NCBI GenBank assembly: GCA_945643635.1
Contig: CALZFC010000103.1
Coordinates: 581,001 to 645,000 of the forward strand
Reading direction: 5' to 3'
Origin: Allodiplogaster sudhausi
Lineage: Eukaryota; Nematoda; Chromadorea; Rhabditida; Diplogasteridae
Length of the DNA stretch: 64,000 nt
The position numbers and the translations under genes were made by a program. The notes beneath the pieces were generated by a model. It did no database searches and was not told the origin of the DNA. It was given only the letters and a program-made list of their open reading frames with translations. Every line of letters begins with the position of its first letter. Position 1 is the first letter of the stretch. Shown here one piece after another: positions 1 through 10,449 of this stretch.

Positions 1-754
1 TGACGATGCCTGTTCAAAGGACTCCTGCAAGCCCGCCAACAGCTCGTCCTTCGATGCATTGCAATTGTTGCTCGTGGCCATGACGAAGCAGATCTCGCCA
101 GACACTGGGAACCGGGCCGTTATGCAGTTTGGAGAATCGGGCCCGGAGATCATCTGATAAGCAGCCTTGAACTGATGGGGAGCAATCTCGTAGTCGGTAG
201 GAAGCTCCGGAGTTACCTAATGGTAAGCAGCCGTAATTAATACGTAATTTTGATGTTTCCAGGATTTCAAAAGAGCGTACCCTCATAGCTTTTGACCGAT
301 AGCTGACTGCCTCTTCAGCCCTCTTTAGAAAGACAGAGAACTCGAGCCTCTTACGCAGAGTGTGCTTCTCCTTTATCTGCTTGTTGCAGCTTTCGAGGCC
401 GTTGTTGTTGACAATGTATGGACTGGCACCATCAAACCAAAGATTCTCAGATCCATTAATCCAAGTATCCAGCATATACTTTTTGAATTTTGATGTAGGA
501 GCTGGCCACGACGCGAGCATTAGCTTGGCAGCTAAAATAGCGGTCCTACTATTTCAAACAATAGTGAAGTGGTTAGCTAACCCGCGACAAACTCCTCTTG
601 TGACCGGCAACGACGTAGGATTTCGATGTCGCCGAGGATTCGACTGCGAACGGCAAGTGGGTAGGCCTTTGGAAGGTTAACCTTCACTCTTCGATGGACG
701 TGAGCGTAGCACATAAGCCGAACCTAGTCAAAGAACTCCTCTCTCTCTCTCTCT

Positions 755-792
<38 letters not shown>

Positions 793-2127
793 CGAACTGA
801 TTCCGGAAAGACAATCTGCTGCGCAGCCGTGACGCTTCGACTACCGTCGGCCATGATGTACTGCGGAATGTACCCAAGCGTACGTAGGCAGTTGAAGACC
901 TTCTCGTAAAATCTTGTGTTTTCAGAAGGGCCGACGGCCATCATTGTCATCGTGAAGTGATGATTGGCATCGGAAGTGCCGAATATCTGCACCGGATATG
1001 CTAGCCACATCAAGCAGTACGTGGCATCAGCCTGAATTTATATCTGTAGTTTTCTTAAGCGAACAAGAGATTCTGAGAGTCAACCTGAAGGTAGTCTGTT
1101 CCCTTTTGGCTCTCAAGGAGCTTCGTTGTTGACCACAAAATGAAGAAGTCGTCGTTGTCAACGTAGTCCCAGCCCACAACATAGGGCTTGTCGGGATCAT
1201 CAACAGGGATAGCTTCGTTCTGTTGACAATAGTTACGTAGGTCTTCGTCCGTGAAAGCCGTCTTTCTCTTCTCTGTGAACCGGAATACAAGGTTCTGAAT
1301 CTGATTCAGAGTAGGAAGCTTCGCTAGCTCTATTTGCTGCAATAATGAACAGAACTACATCTACCACACCATTATAATTGCAACTTACACTTAGGAGGAC
1401 GTGAATCCTTCCGGGCGTCACACCCAACGAGATTTGTCTTCTAACGAATTCCTTGACTTCGTTTGTAAGGGCAGAGGCCTTGTGTACGTCAATTGGGTGA
1501 TGGTCATGTTCGCCGGTAGAAACTTCCAAGAGCAGTGTGTCGTCATCATCCGGGCACACGAGGCGAAGCACCTTTTCGCAGCGATAGCCTTTCATACGGC
1601 GGTACTCGCAGTGCCTAAATATTCACAGATTTATTAGTTCGGTTACGCATTAAGCTTCAAAGCTAACCACTCTTGAATTTCTCCTCGCTTTGTGCTACGC
1701 TCAAGACGAAAGCGCCAATTACGCTTCTCTTCACTCCAAAACTTGCTGAATGCGTCGTAGTTCGCAAAGCTGCGCCAAGTCGTATACTCGATTTGTTTTC
1801 CTGAGGAGGGAATAGACGTGTGAGACAAGAAGAGGTGCAAGAGAGGTCAATTTGGGAGACAGTGGATGAAGTGAAATGAACTAGCCGGTTGGACTCTTCT
1901 ATGCATTATGAAATGGGCGAGACTCATGTAGGCTACTACTATGCTAATTACAACAACAAACAACGTGAACCTCGACGTTTGGATGAACGAGTCTCATCGC
2001 GCAAGTCGCTATCCTCGTCCGAAAACGGGTTGCTTGAGTCGTAGTGGGATGAAGAAGCAGAATACCGCTCATCATGATCAGCAGAACTGGACGTTGGAAA
2101 CAAGGAAGACAGGCCGTCTTCTTCCAT
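1..2127 (-). CDS. MULE-type transposase gene (3' end outside window)
   Basis: Eight exons fit in phase on minus: 1971-2127, 1668-1800, 1389-1614, 1085-1336, 798-1031, 582-723, 281-531 and 1-216 (open at the window edge), about 537 codons so far. The start at 2127 gives an acidic, serine-rich N-terminus (MEEDGLSS). Next comes a FAR1/FLYWCH-like zinc-binding region (WRSFANYDAF, then HCEYRRMKGYRCEK and GEHDHHP). The MULE transposase core follows: ADATYCL carries the first catalytic Asp, YPVQIFGTSDANHHF follows it, and MADGSRS carries the second Asp. CYAHVHRRVK and NNNGLESCNKQIKEKHTLRK are typical downstream motifs. All seven introns keep phase and no stop is seen, so it could be active or domesticated. 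Seven introns is a lot for a transposase. I saw no terminal inverted repeats in the window. Family assignment is firm; status is uncertain. Confidence 0.82.
739..789. repeat. (CT/GA)n microsatellite inside transposase intron 5
   Basis: About 50 bp of CT dinucleotides on plus fill most of the 74-bp intron 724-797 of the MULE gene. The intron is bounded by GTTCG at both ends: the donor is GTTCGT and the next exon starts GTTCGG. The tract could be an expansion in an older intron or an insertion that duplicated GTTCG. Confidence 0.8.
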
Positions 2128-2219
2128 CGTAACACCTATAGGAGCACCAACATACATTCTAGCACAGCAAATTGAGACCAATTTAATATCATTTATAATA
2201 TTGACAGCAAAAAGGACAA

Positions 2220-2395
2220 AAAATGAGTGCGAAAATTTTTGTGGCAAAAAAAAAGTAAAATTTGGGACAGAAAATAATTTGGGGCAAAAAAAAGTAAATT
2301 TAAGGACAGAAAATAATTAGGGGCAAAAAAAAGTAAATTAGGGACACGAAAATATTTTGGGGCAAAAAAAAGTGAAATTTGGGACACAGAAAAGG
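2220..2395. repeat. A-rich tandem repeat, about 45-50 bp unit
   Basis: Roughly four degenerate units share GGGGCAAAAAAAAGTAAA followed by GGGACA and GAAAATAATT. They lie just upstream of the MULE gene start and end before a 13-bp G run near 2412. No coding potential. Confidence 0.75.
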
Positions 2396-2489
2396 TTTAG
2401 CGAATATTCAACGGGGGGGGGGGGGTTTCGGACTTGGAAAATATTCCTGTATCTGAATAATTCACGAAGGGTTTTAGACTTGGGGAAAA

Positions 2490-3030
2490 TATGTATCACT
2501 TCCACATACACGCATGTCTACATATTCAGTTGAGAGTTGGTATGACGGCCGATTGGCTCATTGGTAGTGTGTTCGTTTTCAAATCGAAAGGCCCTGGTTC
2601 GACCGCCGGAGCAATATCAATTGCTCTATTTATTCCGGACTTGTGATATTTCGACTAGCATAAATCTGGATTGGAAATATCCCCCTAATGTGAGTGATGT
2701 GTGTTCTCTGATGTATGATCACTTCCACCTGAATGTCTACATCTTCGCTAGCTACTTGGCATGATGGACGAATGGCCGATTGGTAACGTTACGACATACG
2801 ACGCAAGCGACCCAGGTTCGGATCCGGTCGGTATCATGGACTTGTAATTCCCCTTGGGTAGTGATATGTGATCTCTGATGTATGATCACTGCCACACGAA
2901 TGTCTACATCTTCACTTGCTAGTTGGTATGATGGACGATTGGCCGATTAGTAACGCAGGGACTTACGACGCATGCGACCCAGGTTCGGATCCTGTCTGGA
3001 TCCTGGACTTGTAATATTTCGATCGACAAA
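2490..3030 (+). repeat. Three tandem modules with tRNA-like A and B boxes
   Basis: Three related copies, spaced about 170-220 bp apart, each start near a CACTTCCAC or CACTGCCAC motif and end with GGACTTGT(A/G)AT. Each holds a pol III-like A box (TGGCTCATTGG at 2554-2564; TGGCCGATTGG at 2773-2783; TGGCCGATTAG at 2940-2950). A B-box match follows about 30-35 bp later (GGTTCGACC at 2596; GGTTCGGATCC at 2815 and 2982). The arms do not fold into a proper cloverleaf, so these are tRNA-derived (SINE-like) repeats rather than tRNA genes. Promoter activity is inferred. Confidence 0.55.
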
Positions 3031-3054
3031 GAACAAGGTGGAATGAATCCTGGA

Positions 3055-3240
3055 CTTAGAAAAATTACGGTAAAAATATCAACGGAACGTTCTGGACTTA
3101 GAAAAATAACTCGTGGAAATTTCAACGGTTCTGGACTTAGAAAAATAACTCGTGGAAATTTCAACGGGAGTTCTGGACTTAGAAAAATAACGACCTAAAA
3201 TTTCAACGGGAGTTCTGGACTTAGAAAAATTTCGACCTAC
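3055..3240. repeat. Tandem repeat, about 40-bp unit
   Basis: Four to five units share TTCTGGACTTAGAAAAAT followed by AACTCGTGGAAATTTCAACG or a variant. The GGACTTAGAAAA core resembles the GGACTTGTAAT tail of the tRNA-like modules just upstream, so this block may have grown from their tails. Confidence 0.75.
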
Positions 3241-4029
3241 CAAGAACATCAGCACACTCATCATTTGTACAAAGCATAGGAGGAAGCATGGGATGAGGAA
3301 TATAGAAAGAGGAATGAGAGGGAGAGATATATGTTGGACGGAAAGCGGGCGTGCCTGAGGGAAAGAGGAGAGAAGAGAGAGAGGCAATGTTGATGGAGAC
3401 GGAGAGCGAGGTCAACCTCACAAGAGTGGAAATGCGATGATAGAAGGACCTCTTTACGAAACTAATTCATTTTATACGGATTTTTAATGGAGACAACATC
3501 GCACTTTTAATTTCTCTCCATCCAAAATTTACGAGCAATGCGATGTACTTATTTGTCAACGCTTAATTTTTTTTAAAGATGTAAATGACCATTCAGTCAC
3601 TGACAGTACAATTATGAAGTTAATTTCTGCTGTTAACTCCGCTCTGTCGGCACTGCAGGTTTCGCGGACGATTTTTTTCATGTCATTTTGCACGATTATT
3701 CTTCAAATTTGCCGAATAATAAATTGATAAAGCTAGACCATTTTTATTTTTGGAAGAAAAGAAAAATGAGCATTAAGTCACAGTGAGAGTACCTAAATAC
3801 TACATTTTTGTTGAAAAAAATATAAGTTAACTTGGCGGCTACGGAGGCTCTCTCAATCCGTATACAAAATCCGTGAAAATAACAACAACAAAAAATCTAA
3901 AAATGAGACAACGTCTACAACTTTCTAACTATAAGCTACCTCTCAAAGACAACTAACTATAGCTAACTTGCGACAGCTTATTTTTAGTAATAGAGATAGG
4001 CACCCTTTTGACACCAATTAGGGGACTCT
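3241..4029. other. Gene-free interval with the outer edge of an inverted duplication
   Basis: No coding exons are seen. From about 3830 it matches, in inverted orientation, the sequence around 7140-7290 downstream of the plus-strand C6 gene. The remainder is AT-rich and unremarkable. Confidence 0.6.
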
Positions 4030-5023
4030 TCAGGGACCCATTGTGACCGAGCAGACCGCCTTGGTGATGTTGGCGGGTGCCTGACCGGACCGCCAGCCAG
4101 TGCCGTCGGCAGCACACACGAGCATTACGGTCGTGGTCATGCCAGGCATGGAGGGGGGCAACGCCATATTGTTGAGCTAATCATTTTGACAGTTAAATAT
4201 GAATAGACGTTAAAAAAAACTATTTTGAACTTCTCGCCTCCATACCGTTAACGGAATTCGAAATTTAGAGTGGGCTTTCAAATGGAGTGAGCACACGAAA
4301 ACTTTACATACACATATTGACAATTTGTTCAAACAATAAATATGTATATGTAAAAATATTCTTGAGACTGTCTTTTAAGGCAAATCAGAAAAATGATAGA
4401 AGTGTTTGAAACGATTTGAAAGAAAAATATTATACATATCGGCAAACCTCGATGATCGGAACCATTCCGGTGCAGGTGAGGGTAAATGTGTTGCAGCCAT
4501 TCGCGTCCATGCCCATCACCCTGGAATCGAAGTCCTTCTCGCCCGGCCTGGCACTGGGCGCCAGATCCACCATCATCTCGGTGCATATCCCGCAGCGGGC
4601 TAAGCGTGTGAGATGTAGAAAGATGTATAAAGATAGTACATTTGGTTTTTTTTGCTAGAATTTACATACTAGGAAAAAAACGAGAATTTTTCAGTCTCGC
4701 TTTTCTAGCATAACAACATCTCGATCGCGATAATCATGCAAAGAGAATGAAAATTGTTATTTTTTCTATTCCTTTAAAGTTTTCATGCGAAAGTATAGTA
4801 TGTGGGATGGAAAAGTGTAAAAGTCCTAAACAACAACAAACATTCTCTCGCTCTCTATTACTCTCCTCTCTCTCTCATTTCTCTTTCTCTCTCTCATGTC
4901 CATATTTACACATAGTAGTCGTCGTAGTAGGGATGGGCGCTGTGGTCGGTCGGACGCATATGCAGACGGCAGAAGCGAGGCAGCAATGAACATCGCAAAA
5001 ACGGCCATTCTAGGGTGCGACAT
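4030..5023 (-). CDS. Secreted C6-domain protein (136 aa)
   Basis: Three exons on minus, 4912-5023, 4448-4599 and 4030-4176, join in phase to 136 codons plus TGA. Exon 1 begins MSHPRMAVFAMFIAA, a classic signal peptide ending near SAYAS. Exons 2 and 3 carry six cysteines in the nematode C6-domain spacing: RCGICTEM, DANGCNTFTLTCTG, VMLVCAADGTGW and ITKAVCS. The protein should be secreted and disulfide-bonded; the family has no well-defined biochemical role. An AG acceptor (ATTTCAG) six bases before the ATG is a likely spliced-leader site. Intron 1 contains a GA/CT tract. It is the inverted, diverged duplicate of the gene at 6222-7080 and shares the DANGC, CAADGTGWR and ITKAVC/ITRAVC blocks. Confidence 0.85.
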
Positions 5024-5579
5024 AGCAATCTGAAATCTCATTTATACAATGCAGGACTTCACGACAACGATTGAACTGATTATTAATTGTAATAGGTTTT
5101 ATTATTTGTTTATTATGAAGAAAATCAATGCGCGATCTACTTTAAGGAAAGTAATGAAAAGTTTTGTTAGAATTAATGTTGATTATGCATATCATACTTT
5201 TAATTTATTTACAGCTAAAATGTACAATTCACTTGGCAAGGAGAAAAGTTCAATACGCACAAATGGAACGATAGGAACAAGCACAGTTTGCAAGCTTCCT
5301 CAAGAAAGAGTGGAATGAAGATGGCTTGGATTTTCACTATGCCTTTGCCCTTTTAAAGGATCTTATCAGGCGAACAGTCTAGCGAACCATACGCTGGAAC
5401 ACTCTCAACATCGTGTCAGTCTCGTCCTTTTTTAAATACTCCGGATAACCCGCAGCAAGGGGTGTCCCGGGATGAGGAAAGAAACATTGAAAAAGTGAAA
5501 CGACAAGGCCTAAGGAGGACCTCCCGATTGAGGATTTGGAAAAACGGGCGTGGAGACAATAGAATGTGTAAATAAAACA

Positions 5580-5815
5580 AGTGAATGAGAGCCATGGTGT
5601 GAACGAGAGGGAGGAACAAAAAGGAAGAGAAATAGAGAGACAAATAAGAGAGAGAGAGAGAGCCGAAAGAGAGAGAAAGAGAGAGAGAGAGAGAGAGGGA
5701 GGGAGAGAGAGAGGGAGAGAGACTGATTACGAGCAAGTGAGCGAGACGCCAAACGATTGGAGAAATAGAAAGTTGAAAGAGATCGAGAAAGAGCGAGAAA
5801 GGAAAAAATAAAAGG
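5580..5815 (+). repeat. GA-rich polypurine tract at the centre of the inverted duplication
   Basis: About 235 bp of almost pure A/G on plus, mainly (GA)n with GGGA interruptions. Open frames across it on either strand are low-complexity artefacts rich in RE or LS. Confidence 0.85.
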
Positions 5816-6221
5816 AAGAGGGTGAAAAGGTGTAGTGAGTGTTCCAGCGTATGTTGCGCTTAAGATTCTTCGCCTGTTAAAATCCTTTAAAAGGGCAAAG
5901 GCATAGTGAATGAACATCCAGGCCGTCTTCATTCCACTCTCTCGTACGAAACGGGCAAACTGTGCTTGTTCCTATCGTTCCATTTGTGCGTATGGAACCG
6001 TTCTCCTTTGGCTACACAACTGAACATTTTATCCTTTAATAAATTTATAGTAAGATACGTATAATCAACATTAATGGTATCTTATTTTTTATTACATTCC
6101 TCCAAGCAAGTCCCGCATGGTATATTCTTCCTTATAAACTGCATCTCTTACAATTAGTGAAGAGCTCCATCATTGTTTTCGAATTCTATAGTGTATGAAT
6201 GATATTTCAGCTTCGTCTGCC

Positions 6222-7080
6222 ATGTCGCACCCTAGAATGGCCGTGTTTTCGATGTGCATCGCTGCCTTGCTTCAGCCGGCTGCGTATGCGTGTGGCGCCG
6301 TCCGCCCGACCACAACGCTAAATCCTATCAGTATGTGAAATATATCATAAAGAGAGAGAGAGAGAGAGAGATAGAGAGATAGAGAGAGCGAGTGTTTGTA
6401 GTTAGCTGAAAACGTTGAAGGAATTGAAAAATTATTGTTCTTCTTGCTAGAATGACAATATTTTAGTTTTTTTTAGTAAGCACATTTTGACAAAACAAAT
6501 GTATATTTCTACATTTCGCACGGCTTAGACGCCTGCGCCACATGCAGCCCAACGCTGGTGAATCTTATGCCCGGCACCGGCGCTGGCGAGATGAATTTCA
6601 CAAGCGCCATAATGGGCATGGACGCCAATGGCTGCGACACTTTCAACCTCACGTGCACCGGCACGAATCCGGCGAATATTGAGGTTTGCTGACATGGAGT
6701 TTTTTTAAAGGTTTTTTTTGTCAAATCTTTTCCAAGATTTCTTTCATTTTTTCTAATTTCCTTTAAAGCACAGACTCATTTATTGTTTGAACAAAATGTT
6801 CAAAGCTGACGCATGAACTGCACGACAGTTTTTGTGTCAATTCATTTGAATTCTCATAGTTCTTTTTGGATAGTTTTCTGGCCTACTTTTATTCATAATT
6901 GATTCTCATCATGAACAGTTCAACGGTGGCACTGCGGGGACCGTTATGGGAGAGAACGGCGCGAATACTGTTAACGTAACACTCGTGTGCGCGGCCGACG
7001 GCACAGGATGGCGGAACGGCGCGAACCAGACCATCAACATCACCAGGGCCGTCTGCTCGACTTCCACACGGATGCCCTAA
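6222..7080 (+). CDS. Secreted C6-domain protein (141 aa)
   Basis: Three exons, 6222-6330, 6529-6683 and 6919-7080, join in phase to 141 codons plus TAA. The start follows an ATTTCAG acceptor at 6210 by 11 bases, a probable spliced-leader site. The N-terminus MSHPRMAVFSMCIAALL is a signal peptide ending near AYAC. Six domain cysteines sit in ACATCSP, DANGCDTFNLTC, VTLVCAADGTGW and ITRAVCS, matching the C6 domain. NVT, NQT and NIT are potential N-glycosylation sites. Intron 1 (6331-6528) holds a short GA repeat. It is the head-to-head partner of the minus-strand copy at 4030-5023, so both could be driven from the shared 5.1-6.2 kb interval. The role is unknown. Confidence 0.87.
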
Positions 7081-7290
7081 AATCCCCTGATGGGTCTCAA
7101 AACGATCCCGAAAGGGTTCCCAGCTCCATTTCTTACAATTAGCTATGGTATGTTACATAGCTATAGCTAGTTGTCCATTAGAGGCTAGTGTTAGGAAGTT
7201 GTAGTCGTCTTCTTATTTAAAATTTTTTTGTTGCTGTTGTCGTTTTTGCGAATTTTGTACACGGATTGAGTGAGCATCCGTAAGCTCCGC

Positions 7291-8183
7291 CCTTAAAGTT
7301 AGCGGATTATTGTTTCTGGTGTGAACATATTAATGCGGCAATAAATAACAAAAAAAAAGCTATTAAAAGCCCGACTTGTCTGCTTGTGAAAAAGGCAAAT
7401 ATGAAAATGGCTCGGTGGAAGAAGCAAGTAACATTGGTGAAGCTGTACTCGTGACAAGCGATTGGCCTATCGCCTATACATTCTAGTAAGATGTAAGAGT
7501 GCGCAATTTCTCTTTTGCATCGTTTTAATGGAAATTCATATGCAAGTGGGACACCTTCTGATCGAAGGTTGATGGGGTCTTTTTTTCCTCTCTTTTTCCC
7601 AGCCATTTCTTTTTGCTTTGAAGCTAAGAGAACTAGCAAGAGAATATTTAAGTTATTTTCTTTCTGACCACAAAAATTTTCTTATTTATTTTGTATTTGC
7701 ACGTTTAAGGAAGAAGAACCTTACAATAAGTGTTTTTTTATGTGAAGAGAACGGACTCGAGAGCAAACGGGGTCAACAAAGCAGCGAAAACGAAAGATGG
7801 CCATGCCTTTAGTGAACAGCCGAGAACTGGGGTCAACGCTGGAATCCCGCGCGGGGCCGACCACGGCCGGATTCTGTCGGCATCCTCTGGCGACCCTTGA
7901 GCACAAAGTAAGCACAAAATCGAGGCCATTTACACACTCTCCACAAGCTCTCTCTCCTGTTGCTATCCCATCGAACACTTTCTCCTTGCCATCACATTTC
8001 AACTGTTCTAGCCGTAAATAAATATAGAATTTAATTTAAAGTATGTGCCACGCGTCAATAAAATCGTTGTTTTTGGTGGTTTTTCAGATTTTCTACACGA
8101 AATGAGATGCTCCTCCAATCAAGTTAAGCAGATATTGTTTCCAGTGTTGTATATCTGTTTAACAGCAATTTATATGACGCGAT
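7291..8183. other. Gene-free interval
   Basis: Short open frames exist on both strands, but none has splice partners, a recognisable motif or a family match that I can see. No repeat structure stands out. Confidence 0.5.
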
Positions 8184-8393
8184 TTGCGAGAGTATCAAAA
8201 TGGCCGGGGACCCGGCAAAAATAGATTTCGCTTTAAAGTGCTTTATAGGTACTTTTTAACACGGCGAAACGATTGGAATTGGTCCGGGAGTCTGAAAACG
8301 TCATTTTGGCGAGTTGTGCGCGGTTCAAAATACGAGTGCTCGGTGAGACTTGCCGAGATGGCCGCACGTTCGCGCTCGCTGATTCGCGCATAA
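8184..8393 (+). repeat. Dispersed ~210-bp repeat, copy 1 of 3
   Basis: Related to 16975-17165 and 27731-27945. Shared blocks include GAGAGTAT, TAGATTTCG, ACGATTGGAAT (copies 1 and 3), TTTTGGCGAG and GAGATGGCCGCACGTTCGCG. Copies 2 and 3 lie in the MATH-to-BTB intron of minus-strand BATH genes, antisense to them. Copy 1 lies just upstream of the plus-strand BTB exons in the same absolute orientation. I do not recognise the family and see no clear terminal repeats. Confidence 0.65.
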
Positions 8394-8510
8394 GAAAGCA
8401 ATATCAATGAAAATTGTATCATAAGTGAATAAGATAGTGCTTTATAGATCTGCTAAAATAGAATTTGAAAAGTTTTTTTTAAATTATAATGATGAATATT
8501 ACTCTTTTAG

Positions 8511-9825
8511 TTTGAAGAAAACGAGTTTACGGCCCCTCAACCTTATCTTACGGACGTCGCGCTCATCGTTGAGGAGAAGCCACTTCATGTCTGCAAACAG
8601 GTATATCCATTTTTTTCTTGAAAAGTTAACAATTTTCTTGTTTTGATTTGCAATAAATCCTCAACTTCAATAAATCTTTAGCCAAGCTTTGCAAACGTTT
8701 TAAATTCTTTCTTCTGGATACATAATTGTGCAACAGGCCAGATTCAAATGAGAAAAAGGGTGTGTTCAATGATTAACAGAGAAACAAATTGGACTGCTTC
8801 AGTTTTTGGCGCTCTATTCGCCAGTCTTCAACCGCATGTTCTTCGGCGAATTTGCCGAGAAGAAGGAGATTCCACTTGAAGACGTCAAGTACGACGAGTT
8901 CGTTGAACTTCTCCACCAGATCTACCCATCTCGCAAGCCGATCAGAGGTTTTTGCAACTTAGCTCGATAATAGCATGTCCAAGAAGGTTGTTGAAAAGGG
9001 TAAAGAAACGTGGGATTCATTATTAACATCAGAAAAAGAGTATTTAAAATGTCCATAAGAGTTGCTTTATGAGATATCGATTGGAGCTAGTTTAAAATGA
9101 CCTTTCCGCTACCACGGGTTACTATTAATTGTTTACTTGTTATTAATTTTGGAATTATGTTGTCGAAAGCAAAATCCGCTAAAAAATACTTGTACACATA
9201 TGCGCCTTACAAACAGTGCTGAAGAAGGGCGGTTCATGCACCATATTGTATTCCCCCCAAATGTGATTTTTGATCGAAAACATGATTTTTTTTTGGCTTT
9301 GCACCACACAACCTCCCCCTGTGCATTCGTGCACAGGACCTTGTTCAACAACGCGTACAAGATAATGGTAAATAAGGTATGAAATATATGGCATATTTCA
9401 TACCATATATTGAACGGGGGCTTAACTAAAAAAATTTTCTAACTCTACATGTCCCATGTATTTTCCTGTATAACCATCCATTCCCTTGAGCTGGCACTGT
9501 CGAGTTTCTTCTCCGGCTCGCCGACCGATTCAACGTTCGAGATGTGCTGTGCGAATGTGAGAACTTCTTGTGTGGCGCAGAGAGCGGCGAGATTCCGATC
9601 GAGTCCAAGCTACTCATGGCAGAGCGATATCAACTCGGCCGTCTCATGGTAACTTCTCGAGTGATATGGATAAAAGAAGTGAATAACTGCTATTTTCAGT
9701 CCTTCTGTTTCAACTCGCTGAAGACGATCAAGGACATCAGGATCCTCAGGGGTAAGAAGGAGTGCAGCGAACTCTCGGACAAGACGAAGGCGGCGCTGTT
9801 CGACAGGACTCTCGAGCTGTGCTGA
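8511..9825 (+). pseudogene. BTB-domain gene fragment of the BATH family (no MATH exons)
   Basis: Four in-phase plus-strand exons, 8511-8600, 8803-8947, 9491-9648 and 9700-9825, encode about 172 aa. They correspond to exons 5-8 of the neighbouring BATH genes: BTB start (APQPYLTDVALIVEEKPLHV), LALYSPVFNRMFFGEFAEKK, the post-BTB helices (FLLRLADRFNVRDVLCECEN) and the tail (CSELSDKTKAALFDRTLELC). BTB domains of this family dimerise and bind Cullin-3; MATH would bind substrate. No MATH exons or in-frame start lie upstream, because a stop precedes the acceptor at 8511. So this is either 5'-truncated or uses an unseen first exon. It is the only member on plus and the most diverged in exon 6 (48 codons rather than 50). 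Confidence 0.7.
9319..9404. repeat. Two perfect hairpins in the intron of the plus-strand BTB gene
   Basis: CCTGTGCA-TTCG-TGCACAGG lies near 9319-9338 (8-bp stem, 4-base loop). At 9376-9404 a 12-bp perfect stem GGTATGAAATAT closes a 5-base loop. They are about 40 bp apart; function unknown. Confidence 0.6.
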
Positions 9826-10449
9826 GAGAGTTGTTTTCCTCCTCCACTACTTTCCCTCGTTCCACTGCCTTTTTTCTTCTTGATCTCTTGCTCTTTTACC
9901 GTCTCCTTTTGATTAATTGATTACTTCACCAGTTATCATTACAAGGAGATCCGTTATCATCCAAGTGTTGTTGTTGTTTTTTTTTTAATTTGTAGCCTTA
10001 AATTGATTTTTTTTTGCTCATTTAGCAATATCCGGCTTTGTGTAGCCTCATAGGCTTTTACTTGCCTCGTTCGAATTCGCAAGTTTCCATTCGATTCGAT
10101 AAATTTTCCGCGATATTTTGACGAAGTGAGGTGTTGGGCAAAATCGGTGTCCATCTACCGTATGCCTGTCGTTGGCCTTTATTTACGAACCGTGATTATT
10201 TTTACTGAGCTTTTAAATATTATTTCAGCCTAATTTTGATTTTCAAATGCGCAAGCTGATGTATAAGAAATCGTAGTCCTTTTGTGCTGGTAGTTGCTCT
10301 TGCCCTATAAAAAGTTGATGAGGAAAACAATAATACGGTTCTTTATCTATGTCCTTAACTTTTAGTTTATGTTTCCATTTCGTATTCATTCCTCATTCTT
10401 TCCTCTCTGCAGGCCGATCCAGTTCCACAGCTCGTGCAATCGCCATGTC
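9826..10449 (+). other. Inverted copy of a BATH upstream region and first exon
   Basis: From about 10140 to 10449 the plus strand resembles, in opposite orientation, the upstream region and first exon of the minus-strand BATH genes. It has CCGTATGCCTGTC, a CTCTGCAG acceptor, the leader GCCGATCCAGTTCC and the start ATGTC. The copy stops abruptly at about 10449 against a minus-strand exon-7 fragment, marking an inversion breakpoint. 9826-10140 shows nothing else. Confidence 0.6.

Larger units (their letters stand above)
3830..7290. repeat. Inverted gene duplication, arms about 1.5 kb
   Basis: The left arm (about 3830-5400) and right arm (about 5830-7290) are diverged inverted copies. Matching pieces include the C6 genes, their intron-1 GA tracts, the shared leader segments (5215-5390 against 5870-6010, for example the CCTTTTAAAGGAT/ATCCTTTAAAAGG block), and the 3' flanks near 3900 and 7200. 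The roughly 430-bp centre contains a GA-rich tract. Confidence 0.8.

Noticed and set aside
2545..2625. tRNA with a TCA (opal or selenocysteine-like) anticodon
   Set aside because: A loop TTTCAAA can be drawn, but the arms are mismatched and sister modules lack it; better explained as a tRNA-derived repeat.
7307..8021. Several overlapping short frames between the C6 gene and the BTB fragment
   Set aside because: Overlapping frames on both strands without splice signals or family motifs.
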